Assembly: GCF_021440085.1 (NCBI RefSeq)
Contig: NZ_JAKCPW010000011.1
Span: 62,001-126,000 of the forward strand
Reading direction: 5' to 3'
DNA length: 64,000 bases
Source: Dyadobacter sp. CY261
GTDB lineage: Bacteria; Bacteroidota; Bacteroidia; Cytophagales; Spirosomataceae
Positions within the stretch are counted from its first letter, which is position 1, and each line of letters starts with the position of its first letter. Below, one piece after another: positions 1-9,157 of this stretch. Both the position numbers and the translations under genes were made by a program. The notes under the pieces are model-generated. The model worked only from the letters and a program-made list of their open reading frames with translations, ran no database searches and was not told the origin of the DNA.

Positions 1-1
1 T

Positions 2-583
2 CGGGATAGGGACGACCTGGAATTATGGCAGCTCACAAAGGCTTCGGACGATTCGCTGGCGTTCGCGGAACTTCACCGGAGGTATTCGGCCCGGCTTTAT
101 GCGCTTGCATTTCGAAAAACCGGGGATAGCGAAGTTTCCGAAGACCTTGTGCAGGATTTGTTCGTGCATTTATGGCTGCAAAAGGCAGGTATTACCATTG
201 AAAAGGCACTCAACCTCTACCTCTTCTCCGCCCTCAAAAACCGCATCATCTCTCATTTGCGCAAACAGATCGTGCAGCACACCGTTTCGCTGAACGACAT
301 CGATCTTGAAACGCTTTCTTCCCAATCCGCGAACCTGGTGCAGGAATGGCTTTCACTGAAAGAAGTGCAGGAAATTTACTCCCGAGAGCTTGCCAACCTA
401 CCCGAAAAAAGCAAACACGTATTCGAACTGAGCCGCAGCGGCGTCCCAAACCGCGAAATCGCTCAAATGCTCGAACTCTCCGAAAAGACCGTCGAATTCC
501 ACATCAGCAAATGCCTCCGGATCCTGCGGACTAAGTTTGGATATGTGGTGAATGTGCTGGTGTGGGTGCTAATGTCAGCCTGA
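2..583 (+). CDS. RNA polymerase ECF sigma factor, 5' end outside window
   Basis: Sigma-70 family ECF subunit that would direct RNA polymerase to a small regulon. The reading frame is open from base 2, so the start lies upstream of the window; about 193 codons are visible. Region 2 is recognisable (ELHRRYSARLYALAFRKTG followed by EDLVQDLFVHLW) and region 4 ends the protein (LPEKSKHVFELSRSGVPNREIAQMLELSEKTVEFHISK, given here in part as SEKTVEFHISK), a typical helix-turn-helix of Bacteroidota SusC-linked sigma factors. No FecR gene follows, unlike the second sigma gene at 1899; instead the last codons (Met-Ser-Ala-stop) are already part of the tandem repeat that begins at 572. The C-terminus may therefore have been altered by the repeat. 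Family call is firm; target regulon unknown. Confidence 0.9.
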   Translation, partial: RDRDDLELWQLTKASDDSLAFAELHRRYSARLYALAFRKTGDSEVSEDLVQDLFVHLWLQKAGITIEKALNLYLFSALKNRIISHLRKQIVQHTVSLNDIDLETLSSQSANLVQEWLSLKEVQEIYSRELANLPEKSKHVFELSRSGVPNREIAQMLELSEKTVEFHISKCLRILRTKFGYVVNVLVWVLMSA

Positions 584-1029
584 TAATTCGGCAGGCGAAA
601 GCAATCCGTACTGTGACATCCCGCATGCCCTTCGACTCCGCTCAGGGTGACAGTACCGTGATGTCAGCCAGCAAGTCCAAGGGCAGCAATTCAATCGGTA
701 CGTTAAAAGGCGCAATACTGGGATGTCAGCCTGATAATTCGGCAGGCGAAAGCAATCCGTACTGTGACATCCCGCATGCCCTTCGACTCCGCTCAGGGTG
801 ACAGTACCGTGATGTCAGCCAGCAGGTCCAAGGTCAGCAATTCAATCGGTACGCTAAAGGTGCAATACCGTAATGTCAGCCTGAGCGCAGTCGAAGGGCA
901 GCAATTCAATCGGTACGTTAAAAGGCGCAATACCGTGATGTCAGCCTGAGCGCAGTCGAAGGGCAGCAATTCAATCGGTACGTTAAAAGGTGCAATACCG
1001 TGATGTCAGCCTGAGCGCAGTCCAAGGCA
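572..1029. repeat. Nested tandem repeat, 151-bp and 65-bp units
   Basis: A unit starting ATGTCAGCCTGATAATTCGG at 572 recurs almost unchanged at 723 (period 151). From 873 a shorter unit starting ATGTCAGCCTGAGCGCAG repeats at 938 and 1003 (period 65). Both contain GCAGCAATTCAATCGGTACG. The long unit carries TGCCCTTCGACTCCGCTCAG and the short one its near complement TGAGCGCAGTCGAAGGGCA, so the array is full of potential hairpins. It fills the gap between the sigma gene and the DUF421 gene; short open frames inside it are repeat artefacts. The first unit supplies the sigma gene's stop codon. Confidence 0.9.
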
Positions 1030-1098
1030 GTCATACGGCAAGATTCCGCATAGCCCGGCACGCATTTTGTACGTATATTGGTAAAATATCACCACCCT

Positions 1099-1797
1099 AT
1101 GCCTGAATTCGCAGATTGGAGAAAAATCCTCATGCACGACCACCCCTTCACTTTCCTGTTGGAGGTGGTGATCCGTACGGTTATTATGTTTATGATCATT
1201 CTCATTGCCCTGAGGGCGTCGGGGAAACGAGGGATCAAGCAATTATCCGTTTTTGAATTGGTACTAATCATCGGGTTAGGTTCCGCGGCGGGCGATCCGA
1301 TGTTTTATGAAGACGTAGGTATTCTGCCGGCATTCGTGGTTTTCCTGGTGGTGATTTCGCTTTATATAACGGTTACACGGCTATCCGACCGTTTTGTAAA
1401 ACTTGAAAAACTGCTGGAAGGCGAATCGTTGTGTGTGATCCGCGATGGAAAACTGCTGCAAGATGCCTTCAAAGATTCGGGACTTTCGCAGGATGAGTTT
1501 TTTGCAGCGCTACGGATGCGCAATGTCGAACATCTGGGCCAGGTGCGAACGGTGCTCATAGAAACCTCGGGCGAGTTCAGTGTTTTGTATTATCCCGACG
1601 AGGAGGTGCGGTATGGGCTGCCCATTTTCCCCGACAAACTGAAAAACAAGCTCCATAGTCATGCTTCTTTCGAGCATATCGCCTGCGCGAAATGCGGGAA
1701 CACAAAATATGGAGCGAATTCCACTACACTTCCCGAATGTCCCGAATGTGAGGTGTCCGAATGGGTGGAAGCAATAAATACAAAGCGGATCGCGTGA
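1099..1797 (+). CDS. DUF421 (YetF-like) membrane protein with C-terminal zinc ribbon
   Basis: Inner-membrane protein of the DUF421/YetF family, whose molecular role is not established. About 232 residues from the ATG at 1099; a TTG at 1078 in frame is a possible but less likely start. Three hydrophobic segments occupy roughly residues 15-100 (around VVIRTVIMFMIILIALRASG, LVLIIGLGSAAG and AFVVFLVVISLYI), followed by the soluble DUF421 domain with the family-typical RDGKLL and FFAALRMRNVEHLGQV. The last 35 residues contain two Cys pairs (CAKCG and CPECE), a zinc-ribbon-like tail that the basic family does not need. It stands alone, between a repeat and the sigma/FecR operon. Confidence 0.88.
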   Translation: MPEFADWRKILMHDHPFTFLLEVVIRTVIMFMIILIALRASGKRGIKQLSVFELVLIIGLGSAAGDPMFYEDVGILPAFVVFLVVISLYITVTRLSDRFVKLEKLLEGESLCVIRDGKLLQDAFKDSGLSQDEFFAALRMRNVEHLGQVRTVLIETSGEFSVLYYPDEEVRYGLPIFPDKLKNKLHSHASFEHIACAKCGNTKYGANSTTLPECPECEVSEWVEAINTKRIA

Positions 1798-1857
1798 AAC
1801 CGCACACTCTTAACATGACCTTAAATACTTGATAACATTTTTTTAACATTGAGACCC

Positions 1858-1865
1858 TAATTTTG
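1858..1865 (+). promoter_or_regulatory. Candidate -7 element of the sigma/FecR/SusCD operon
   Basis: TAATTTTG matches the Bacteroidota -7 consensus TAnnTTTG, 33 bases before the ATG of the ECF sigma gene. The nearest upstream TTG (1829-1831) is 26 bases away, longer than the usual 17-23, so the -33 half is weak or replaced by an activator or an alternative sigma. Confidence 0.45.
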
Positions 1866-1898
1866 CATTCCTTCCAAAGTCATACCTCCATCTAGTTC

Positions 1899-2474
1899 AT
1901 GAACCGCTCCCAGGAAAGTGATGTAGCACTCGTAACCGCCATTGGCAAAGGCGACAGGCTGGCATTCAGGGTGCTTTATGAGCGTTATCAGGAAGAAATG
2001 TACCGGCTGGCACTTCGAAAGACTTACGAGAAGGAAGTAGCTGAAGAGATTGTACAGGACATTTTTGTGGATTTGTGGGAAAACAGGGAGCGTATGGCGA
2101 TCGGTCAGGTACGCCACTATCTGCTGCGCTCGATCCGCAACCGGGTGCTCGACTACATCAGGGCTCAGATTGTCCGCCAGAATTATGCCAAACAATACGC
2201 CACGAATGGCGAAGAAGCTGCCCATCTCACCGATGACTGGATGGCGCTCTGCGACCTCAACGACGCAATTCAGACAGGCATTGCCGAAATGCCAGATAAA
2301 ACGCGTGAGATCTTCAAACTCAACCGCCTCGATCAGCTTTCCGCGGACGAAATCGCAGGTACCTTGCGAATACCCAAACGCACGGTCGAGTACCACATCA
2401 CCGTTGCGCTGCGGATTATGCGGAAATGCCTCAAAGATTTTCTTCCACTCTGGCTGGTCGCTTACTTTTTGTGA
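1899..2474 (+). CDS. RNA polymerase ECF sigma factor, SusC-linked type
   Basis: ECF sigma factor of 191 residues, the usual length. Region 2 spans about residues 25-90 (FRVLYERYQEEMYRLALRKT, then EEIVQDIFVDLWENRE), and region 4 about 130-180 (EMPDKTREIFKLNRLDQLSA, then IPKRTVEYHITVALRIM). It is followed after 67 bases by a FecR anti-sigma gene and then by susC and susD, the standard cassette in which an outer-membrane receptor signals through FecR to release the sigma factor. It most likely activates the receptor operon and perhaps the convergent sulfatases; that target is inferred from position. A Bacteroidota -7 element lies at 1858. Confidence 0.93.
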   Translation: MNRSQESDVALVTAIGKGDRLAFRVLYERYQEEMYRLALRKTYEKEVAEEIVQDIFVDLWENRERMAIGQVRHYLLRSIRNRVLDYIRAQIVRQNYAKQYATNGEEAAHLTDDWMALCDLNDAIQTGIAEMPDKTREIFKLNRLDQLSADEIAGTLRIPKRTVEYHITVALRIMRKCLKDFLPLWLVAYFL

Positions 2475-2541
2475 AAATTTTTAAAATCCTTTTGCGGTGA
2501 TCCCGCGCTGAAACGTCCTGTCATTAAACGGCCCTATCAAT

Positions 2542-3558
2542 ATGGCACTCAACGCTACCGATGGTTTCCTGAAAATGCTGTCCCGCTTCCGGAAAGGACA
2601 GTCCGACGCCGCCGAACGGGAGGCTATGGAGGCCTGGTACGACGCTCTCGACAATCCAGACGTGGACTTTGCCCGGGAATCAGATGCCAGCAACAAGGTT
2701 TGGGCCCGAATCCATGAACGTACCGGTGGCAATCCCCTGCCCAAAGCCGGTAACAATTTTCGCTCTTTTTACCGCATTGCAGCAGCCATTTTACTCGTGT
2801 GCGGACTCGCCGGTTTCTATTTTATGATTTACAAAAAACCAGCGGAAACAGCAGCGGTGTCCGGGCAGGTCATGCATGAAAACAATACCGCTGCGGCCAG
2901 GGAAGTTCGGCTGCCCGACAGCAGCAGCGTCGTGCTCCAACCCGGTGCGAGACTTTCCTACGATGCCGGTTTCAACCGGGTAACCCGCACGGTTAATCTC
3001 AAAGGCAATGCATTTTTTGCGGTTACCAGAAACGAGGTCATCCCATTCATCGTCAATGCCAGCGGCATCCGCACCCGTGTTCTCGGCACCGAGTTCACGA
3101 TCAGCGAACGGAACGGCTCCGCGCAGGTGGAAGTACTGTCGGGGAAAGTCCAGGTGCAGGTACTCGACCAAAATGGCAAGCCGAAAGCATCCGCGGAAAA
3201 AGTAGTGCTGACGGCCAATCTGAAAGCGACCTATCGGCCTGGTCGTGACGCGCTGGTGGTGGGGCTTGTCGACGAGCCTCAAAAAACAGCCCCGGAAAGC
3301 AAGTCGTTGCTGATATTCAACGACAAGCCACTGAAAGAGGTGGTTGCGCTGCTCGAACATGCATATGGCGTGGAAATCCGCACCGAAAATGCTGACATCA
3401 TGGGCTGCCCCGTTACGGCCGACCTATCCGGCGAACCGTTGGCCAGTCAATTGGAGATCGTTACAAGTGCCTTAAATGCGCAATTTACAGTAGATCAACA
3501 GGGCGTGCTGATCCGTGGCGGGGGCTGCGGACCGTTGCCGGGTACGCCCCATCCCTGA
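2542..3558 (+). CDS. FecR-family anti-sigma factor
   Basis: Single-pass inner-membrane regulator, 338 residues, that holds the preceding ECF sigma factor inactive until the STN domain of the partner receptor signals from the periplasm. The cytoplasmic part covers residues 1-75, one transmembrane helix lies near 78-97 (IAAAILLVCGLAGFYFMIY), the FecR domain is at about 110-220 (VRLPDSSSVVLQPGARLSYD and LGTEFTISE), and a DUF4974 domain at about 250-330 (FNDKPLKEVVALLEHAYGVE). This architecture is standard for Bacteroidota. It sits 51 bases before the STN-containing susC gene, its likely signalling partner. Confidence 0.93.
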   Translation: MALNATDGFLKMLSRFRKGQSDAAEREAMEAWYDALDNPDVDFARESDASNKVWARIHERTGGNPLPKAGNNFRSFYRIAAAILLVCGLAGFYFMIYKKPAETAAVSGQVMHENNTAAAREVRLPDSSSVVLQPGARLSYDAGFNRVTRTVNLKGNAFFAVTRNEVIPFIVNASGIRTRVLGTEFTISERNGSAQVEVLSGKVQVQVLDQNGKPKASAEKVVLTANLKATYRPGRDALVVGLVDEPQKTAPESKSLLIFNDKPLKEVVALLEHAYGVEIRTENADIMGCPVTADLSGEPLASQLEIVTSALNAQFTVDQQGVLIRGGGCGPLPGTPHP

Positions 3559-3609
3559 TTTCCGGAAACGTCCGGAATTTGACCCATTAACCTCAAACCT
3601 CTGAAGTGT

Positions 3610-6600
3610 ATGAAAACAAAAAGACAGCTCTTGTCTTTCGGAAAGCTATTGCCCATTCTGATGCTTCTCCCGTTCCTTACCGGGGCTTCGCCACGGGATT
3701 CGGGCCAATCGCAGGATATGCTATATGCCAAAGTCAATATGCAAATGCGGCAGGCGCGTATCAAGGCTATTCTCGACCGGCTTGAAACGGAAGCAAAAGT
3801 AAGCTTCGTATATAGTTCCCGGTCAATTCCCGTTCATCGCAAAGCGTCGATCAATGCCGGCGAAAAGACGATTTCGCAGGTGCTGGATGAAGTTTTCTTT
3901 CCTGATCGCGTGAGCTATAAAAGTGTTGGCCGTCGCATTATCCTCAGCTTACCGGTGCAGGTAGATAGCGCACAGTCGTCGGTCCCGCCGGTAGATGTCG
4001 ACCGGCGTTTGTCGGGAACCGTCACCGATGAAGCGAGGCAACCGCTTCCGGGCGTCAGCATTCTGATCAAAGGCCAGCAACGCGGCACAACCACCGACGA
4101 AAATGGAAAATTCAGTCTGGAAATCCCGGACGGCGGCTCCACATTGGTGTTCTCCTTTGTGGGCTATCTGTCGAAAGAGATGCCGGTAGCTAATCAAAGT
4201 GAACTGAATATCAGCCTGGCGCAGGATAACAAATCGCTGGACGAGGTGGTTGTGACCGCATTGGGTTTGCAAAGGAGCAAAAAGGCATTGGGTTATGCAG
4301 TAGGCGAGGTCAAAAGCGAAGAACTCACACGGGTGCCGCAAGACAATGTCGTGAATGGCCTTACCGGCAAGGTTTCCGGTGTGCGGGTCATCAACACCAC
4401 GCCCGATCTCAACAGCGATCCGATTATCCTCATCCGCGGGTTTACATCGCTTTCGGGCAACAATTCCCCGCTGATCGTCGTAGACGGACTCCCTACCGGT
4501 ACGGACGTGAGCGTACTTTCCGACCTCAGTGCCGACAATATCGAAAGTGTCAACATCCTGAAAGGCCCCAGCGCAGCGGCGCTTTATGGTTCACGGGCAG
4601 GTAGCGGCGTGTTGCTCATCACCACGAAAAGTGGCAATAAGGGTAAGAAAGGCCTGGGCGTGAGCGTCAACACGGCTTACACAGCGAGCATTCCTTACCA
4701 ATACGTACCCATTCAGCAGCGCTTCGTAACGGGCTCCAATGGGGCGTTCAATCAGGCGAGCAACCTCTGGTGGGGGCCCGAAATGGGCACGTCGGTAGCG
4801 CGGTTTGGGACCAATGGCGTGGCCACGCCCCTTACCGCGCACCCCGATAATGTCAAAAATTTCGTCACGGTGGGCAACAGTTTCATCAATGACATTACCG
4901 TTTCCAATACCAATGAAAAACTGAGCTTTTCACTGTCGCTTTCGGACACCCGTGTAAAAGGCATTTATCCCGAAAGCAATCTGCGCAAGGATGCGATCGC
5001 ACTTTCGGCCTCCTATAATTTCACCAACCGACTGAGCATCAGCGCCAGTTTCAATTACCTGAATTCAGGTTCGGATAATTTCCGCGGGCTTTCGTATGAC
5101 AATTATCCTTACGAAGACCTCTATTTCACCCCCAACTGGCTCGATATCAGTGACCTGAAAGATTATTGGAAAGAAAAAGACGTGCAGCAGAATGTATGGG
5201 CCAACGGTTTCAACAATCCCTGGTTTACGGTCAATGAAAATGTCAATACGTTTCGGAAAGTAAGGCCTTATGGCAACGTCCGCCTGAACTACAACATCAC
5301 CGACGAACTGAGCCTGATGGGCCGCATTGGTGGTTTCAACGAGTCGTACGTTACCGACAACCGCACCGCATTGTCAGAAAAAGCACTCCCCAAAGGCGGT
5401 TATTCCTACATTTCAAGGAATTTTCAAGAGATCAACACCGACTTTTTGTTGAATTACAAGAAAAGCATTCAGGCATTCTCTTTCGATGCTTCCGCAGGTG
5501 GTAACCTGTTTTTCCAGAACAATTCCTTTTCCACCATTACCGGACAAGCTTACGTGCTACCGGGGCTTTACACGGCCAGTAACATCGACCGAGCCTCCGT
5601 CAATTACACGGCTACACGGCTCAACAAGCGCATCAACAGCCTGTATGCCACGGCGTCGATCGGTTTCCGGGATGCGATTTTTCTGGAATTGACCGGCCGT
5701 AACGACTGGTCAAGCACGCTGCCCGTCAATAACCGCTCGTACTTCTACCCTTCGGCTTCGCTGAGTGTAATTATTTCGGATCTGGTCAAAATGCCGGAAG
5801 CTGTGTCGCTGGTGAAAGTGCGCGGCGGCTGGGCGAAAGTCGGCAAGGACACCGATCCTTACAAACTGTCGATGACATTAAACCGCTCGACCTGGGGCGA
5901 TAATACGACGTATTCGCTCCCAGGCACCACGCCTACCAGCAACCTGTTGCCGCAAAGCATTATTTCCAGCGAAGTTGGGCTTGATGTGGCTTTTTTTAAG
6001 AAGCGCCTGGCACTCAATGCGACCTATTACAATGTCAGCAATGAAAAACAGATCACGGGAATTTCGGTTTCCGGTTCCACGGGTTTCACCGCGGCCAATG
6101 TCAATGCAGGCGTCGTGCGCAATCGCGGTATAGAACTTTCGCTGCAACTCACGCCCATTCACCAGAAAGACCTGGAATGGAATATGGGTTTCAATTTCAG
6201 CAAGGAACACAGCAAACTCATGGCGCTGCCCGAGGGGGTGAGCAATTTTCAGTTCTGGTCGCGTAACAACATTTACAGCCAGACCGCCCTCGGCGGTACC
6301 GTGGGCGACCTCTGGGGCCCCGACGTGGTGCGCGTGACCGAAGGCGCATATGCCGGCTGGCCATTGCTGAACAACAATGGTTACGTACAGCAAAGCCCGA
6401 CCAACATCAAGCTGGGCAATGTCATGCCGGATTTCACCCTCGGCTTCCAAAGCACAGTTACCTACAAACGCTTCACCCTCTCGACGAGCATCGACTGGCG
6501 GCAGGGCGGCGAGTATTATTCCGAAAGTATGAAACGCCTCACCCGCGATGGCCGTACGGATAGCTGGTACAAAGGCGACGGTTCCAGCACCTTTACAGGC

Positions 6601-7179
6601 ATTCTCAGCAACAATTCGTTTCATGGGGACAACCAGGCGCTGGCAGCCGAAATCAAATCTAACCCACAGAAATACAATGCAATGGACGGCATTACCTACG
6701 TGGGCGGACGCACGGCCGAGCTGGGCGGGTTCGACTACGGGGGTGCAGCGCAGAACGGCGCGTTCTTCCCGGGTGTAATTGCCGGTGCCAATGGGGAGTA
6801 TACCGAAAACTTCGGAGCGCCGGGCACGAAATATTTTCGCAGCGACCTTATCGCCGATCCGGGATCGGGTTACTGGAGCAGGGGTGTGCAGAGCTGGATC
6901 TATGATGCGTCGTTCGTGAAACTGCGGGAGCTGGCGCTCGCTTACAAGCTTCCTGATGCCGTGGCCCGGCCACTTGCTTCCGGCGGCATTACCCTCTCGG
7001 TGTTTGCGAGGAATATCATGCTTTGGACCAAAGCAAAAAACCACCTCGATCCTGAATCGACGATGATGAACACCAACGACCAGTTCGCTACGACGTCCAA
7101 TTACCTCCTTGGTTTCGACCGCGCATCGTTCTACCCGACGACCATGTCGATCGGTGCCAAATTAAATATTCAATTCTAA
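3610..7179 (+). CDS. SusC/RagA TonB-dependent receptor with STN signalling domain
   Basis: Outer-membrane 22-strand receptor, 1189 residues, importing a glycan fragment with energy from TonB. A signal peptide ends near residue 26. An STN domain follows at about 38-115, the part that talks to FecR; then a carboxypeptidase-regulatory-like repeat at about 133-205 (LSGTVTDEARQPLPGVSILI), a TonB-box-like DEVVVTALG at 211-219, the plug (about 225-340) and the barrel ending in aromatic KLNIQF. The STN domain makes this a transducer-type receptor, consistent with the sigma/FecR genes just upstream. Its stop overlaps the start of the susD gene by one base (TAATG), so the two are translated together. 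Substrate unknown; neighbouring sulfatases suggest a sulfated glycan. Confidence 0.95.
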   Translation: MKTKRQLLSFGKLLPILMLLPFLTGASPRDSGQSQDMLYAKVNMQMRQARIKAILDRLETEAKVSFVYSSRSIPVHRKASINAGEKTISQVLDEVFFPDRVSYKSVGRRIILSLPVQVDSAQSSVPPVDVDRRLSGTVTDEARQPLPGVSILIKGQQRGTTTDENGKFSLEIPDGGSTLVFSFVGYLSKEMPVANQSELNISLAQDNKSLDEVVVTALGLQRSKKALGYAVGEVKSEELTRVPQDNVVNGLTGKVSGVRVINTTPDLNSDPIILIRGFTSLSGNNSPLIVVDGLPTGTDVSVLSDLSADNIESVNILKGPSAAALYGSRAGSGVLLITTKSGNKGKKGLGVSVNTAYTASIPYQYVPIQQRFVTGSNGAFNQASNLWWGPEMGTSVARFGTNGVATPLTAHPDNVKNFVTVGNSFINDITVSNTNEKLSFSLSLSDTRVKGIYPESNLRKDAIALSASYNFTNRLSISASFNYLNSGSDNFRGLSYDNYPYEDLYFTPNWLDISDLKDYWKEKDVQQNVWANGFNNPWFTVNENVNTFRKVRPYGNVRLNYNITDELSLMGRIGGFNESYVTDNRTALSEKALPKGGYSYISRNFQEINTDFLLNYKKSIQAFSFDASAGGNLFFQNNSFSTITGQAYVLPGLYTASNIDRASVNYTATRLNKRINSLYATASIGFRDAIFLELTGRNDWSSTLPVNNRSYFYPSASLSVIISDLVKMPEAVSLVKVRGGWAKVGKDTDPYKLSMTLNRSTWGDNTTYSLPGTTPTSNLLPQSIISSEVGLDVAFFKKRLALNATYYNVSNEKQITGISVSGSTGFTAANVNAGVVRNRGIELSLQLTPIHQKDLEWNMGFNFSKEHSKLMALPEGVSNFQFWSRNNIYSQTALGGTVGDLWGPDVVRVTEGAYAGWPLLNNNGYVQQSPTNIKLGNVMPDFTLGFQSTVTYKRFTLSTSIDWRQGGEYYSESMKRLTRDGRTDSWYKGDGSSTFTGILSNNSFHGDNQALAAEIKSNPQKYNAMDGITYVGGRTAELGGFDYGGAAQNGAFFPGVIAGANGEYTENFGAPGTKYFRSDLIADPGSGYWSRGVQSWIYDASFVKLRELALAYKLPDAVARPLASGGITLSVFARNIMLWTKAKNHLDPESTMMNTNDQFATTSNYLLGFDRASFYPTTMSIGAKLNIQF

Positions 7180-8936
7180 TGCAGAAGACCATGACCCATC
7201 TATATCGACTTTCTGCTTCCGCCCTGGCCGGCCTGCTGCTGCTCGCCGGATGTCAGGACCTCACCGAAATTAACCAGAACCCCAACGAGCTGACGGACAA
7301 TAAGGTCAACCCCGCCTATGTGCTCACCTCGGTACTCTCTGGCTCTGCGTCCGAACTGAGCGATGTCGCTTTTGCCGGCAATGTAACTCAGCGCGTGGTG
7401 CCCGAAGCGATGCAGTACACGCAACGCGACTTTCTGGAATATTCCATTACCAACCAGTTTGCCTGGACCCCGTTAACGTTTGACTACCGCAATCTTTACC
7501 AGCCGCTGGCCAACGCGAGCTACCTCGAAACCCGGGCCGCGGGCAATGTAGATTCCCTGTTTATCAAAGGCACGGCTAAGGTGATGCAGGCTTATTGGTT
7601 TGGTTTGCAAACATCCATGTGGGGCGATATCCCGTATAGTGAGGCATTTCAGGGCACCGCTAATCTTCAACCTGCATTCGACGAGCAAAAAAACATTTTC
7701 GCAGGCCTCCTGAAAGACCTCGACGAAGCGAATACAACCCTTGAACAAGCGAGAAGCGTGCAGTCGTCCGTCATGAAAAAAGCCGATATCCTCTACGCCG
7801 GCGACCTATTGAAATGGCGCAAATTTGCCAACTCCCTGCGCTTACGTTACCTGATGCGCGTTTCAGAAAAAGCGGCCGATATGAATGCACTGGGTGTCAA
7901 TGTAGCCGCTGAATTTGCCAAAATCGTAGCCGACCCTGCCAAATACCCCATCATTACCGAAACCGCCGACAATGCCGCTGTGGGTTTCCCCGGTACCAAC
8001 ACGATCGACTCATGGACGCAAGGCCCGCTGGTCACCACCACCGAATCGGAGTTTTATCGTGTGAAAGCCGCTTCTACCATTGTGGAACACCTCAAAAGCA
8101 ACCTCGATCCGCGGCTCACCGTCTGGTTCAGGCCAGTGGAAGTGCAAACCCTCGTACGCGACAAAGGTGCCGACGTGGTATTCGAAAAAGATGCTTCGGG
8201 CGCGGTGAAACGTTATGTAAAATCCTACCAGGCGGGCCTCGACACGTCGCTTTATGTAGGGTTAAAAATCGCACTGACCGACCCGGATAGCTATAATAAC
8301 AATGCCGCAGCACACCGTACGCAAGCCATTGCATTGAATAGCGGCATTTACAACAGCGGTGCGGCCAACCCGTTCGTCTCCTACCTCGGCACAATGTACC
8401 GCACCAACACGCATCCGCTCGTGAAGGCCGTATTCATTCCGGCAGCCGAAGTGCATTTCCTGCTCGCGGAAGCGGTATTGAAAGGCTGGATCGCCGGCGA
8501 CACCTGGGCGCACGCCTCCGCGGGGATCGCTGCATCGCTCTCCCAATATGGCATTACCAACGGCGATACGAAGGTGTATAACCCTGTAAGCCACACTGCT
8601 CAGGCATTCGATCAGACTGCGTTTCTGCAACGTTCGCAAACTGCCTACAAAGCTGCTGCCAACCCGCTCGAATGGCTCATGCAGCAAAAATGGCTATCGG
8701 CCTTCTCCACCATGGAAGGCTGGTTCGATTGGCGCCGCACCGGCTTTCCGGATCTTGGCAAAAACGTAACCAACGGCGCCCAGGGCAGCAAAATCCCCGT
8801 CCGCTACATTTACGGCGAAAGCGAGATCAACTACAATCCAGCCAATACCAACCAGGCGATTTCAAGGCTCAGCCCTGCTACCAACAACCAATGGTCAAAA
8901 ATGTGGCTGATAGAGGGAACTTCGAAGCCATGGTGA
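7179..8936 (+). CDS. SusD/RagB-like outer-membrane lipoprotein
   Basis: Surface glycan-binding lipoprotein of 585 residues that caps the SusC barrel. The lipobox LLAGC places the lipidated Cys at residue 25 when the ATG overlapping the susC stop is used; a second Met at residue 5 is an alternative start. The sequence resembles the SusD-like_2 branch: NQNPNELTD near the N-terminus, a helical core (LFIKGTAKVMQAYWFGLQTS then GDIPYSEAFQG), and a C-terminal WFDWRRTGFP motif common in this family. It is the last gene of the operon starting at 1899 and runs convergently into the heptad repeat array at 8949. Confidence 0.93.
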   Translation: MQKTMTHLYRLSASALAGLLLLAGCQDLTEINQNPNELTDNKVNPAYVLTSVLSGSASELSDVAFAGNVTQRVVPEAMQYTQRDFLEYSITNQFAWTPLTFDYRNLYQPLANASYLETRAAGNVDSLFIKGTAKVMQAYWFGLQTSMWGDIPYSEAFQGTANLQPAFDEQKNIFAGLLKDLDEANTTLEQARSVQSSVMKKADILYAGDLLKWRKFANSLRLRYLMRVSEKAADMNALGVNVAAEFAKIVADPAKYPIITETADNAAVGFPGTNTIDSWTQGPLVTTTESEFYRVKAASTIVEHLKSNLDPRLTVWFRPVEVQTLVRDKGADVVFEKDASGAVKRYVKSYQAGLDTSLYVGLKIALTDPDSYNNNAAAHRTQAIALNSGIYNSGAANPFVSYLGTMYRTNTHPLVKAVFIPAAEVHFLLAEAVLKGWIAGDTWAHASAGIAASLSQYGITNGDTKVYNPVSHTAQAFDQTAFLQRSQTAYKAAANPLEWLMQQKWLSAFSTMEGWFDWRRTGFPDLGKNVTNGAQGSKIPVRYIYGESEINYNPANTNQAISRLSPATNNQWSKMWLIEGTSKPW

Positions 8937-8948
8937 GACAGGAGGGCT

Positions 8949-9157
8949 GACCGCCGATGGCGGTATGGTGACGGCGGATGTTGACGATAGACGATCGACC
9001 ATGGACCGCAGACCATGGACCATAACCAGCCCTAGTTTACGCAATTCCAAAACCATGGTCCATCGTCCATCGTCTATCGTCTATGGTCCATCGTCAACTC
9101 CGTCGGCGGTCAGTGGTCGGCCGTCGGCGGTCAGTGGTCGGCCGTCGGCGGTCATTA
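8949..9157. repeat. Heptad inverted array 1 (GAC then GTC heptads)
   Basis: Six uninterrupted 7-bp units start with GAC at 8983, 8990, 8997, 9004, 9011 and 9018 (GACGATA, GACGATC, GACCATG, GACCGCA, GACCATG, GACCATA). They face six GTC units starting at 9058, 9065, 9072, 9079, 9086 and 9093. A GC-rich second block has GTC every 7 bases from 9102 to 9151, arranged as a 21-bp higher-order unit of three heptads, and faces sparse GC-type units at 8949 and 8970. The array separates convergent susD and the enolase-family gene. The last unit, GTCATTA, contains the stop codon of the enolase-family gene. Confidence 0.92.

Noticed and set aside
562..949. Two open frames of 79 and 61 codons inside the tandem repeat
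   Set aside because: They consist of repeat sequence, share the same peptide twice and have no homology or promoter.
5878..7044. 388-codon minus-strand open frame inside susC
   Set aside because: Lies fully opposite a clear SusC barrel and shows no domain.
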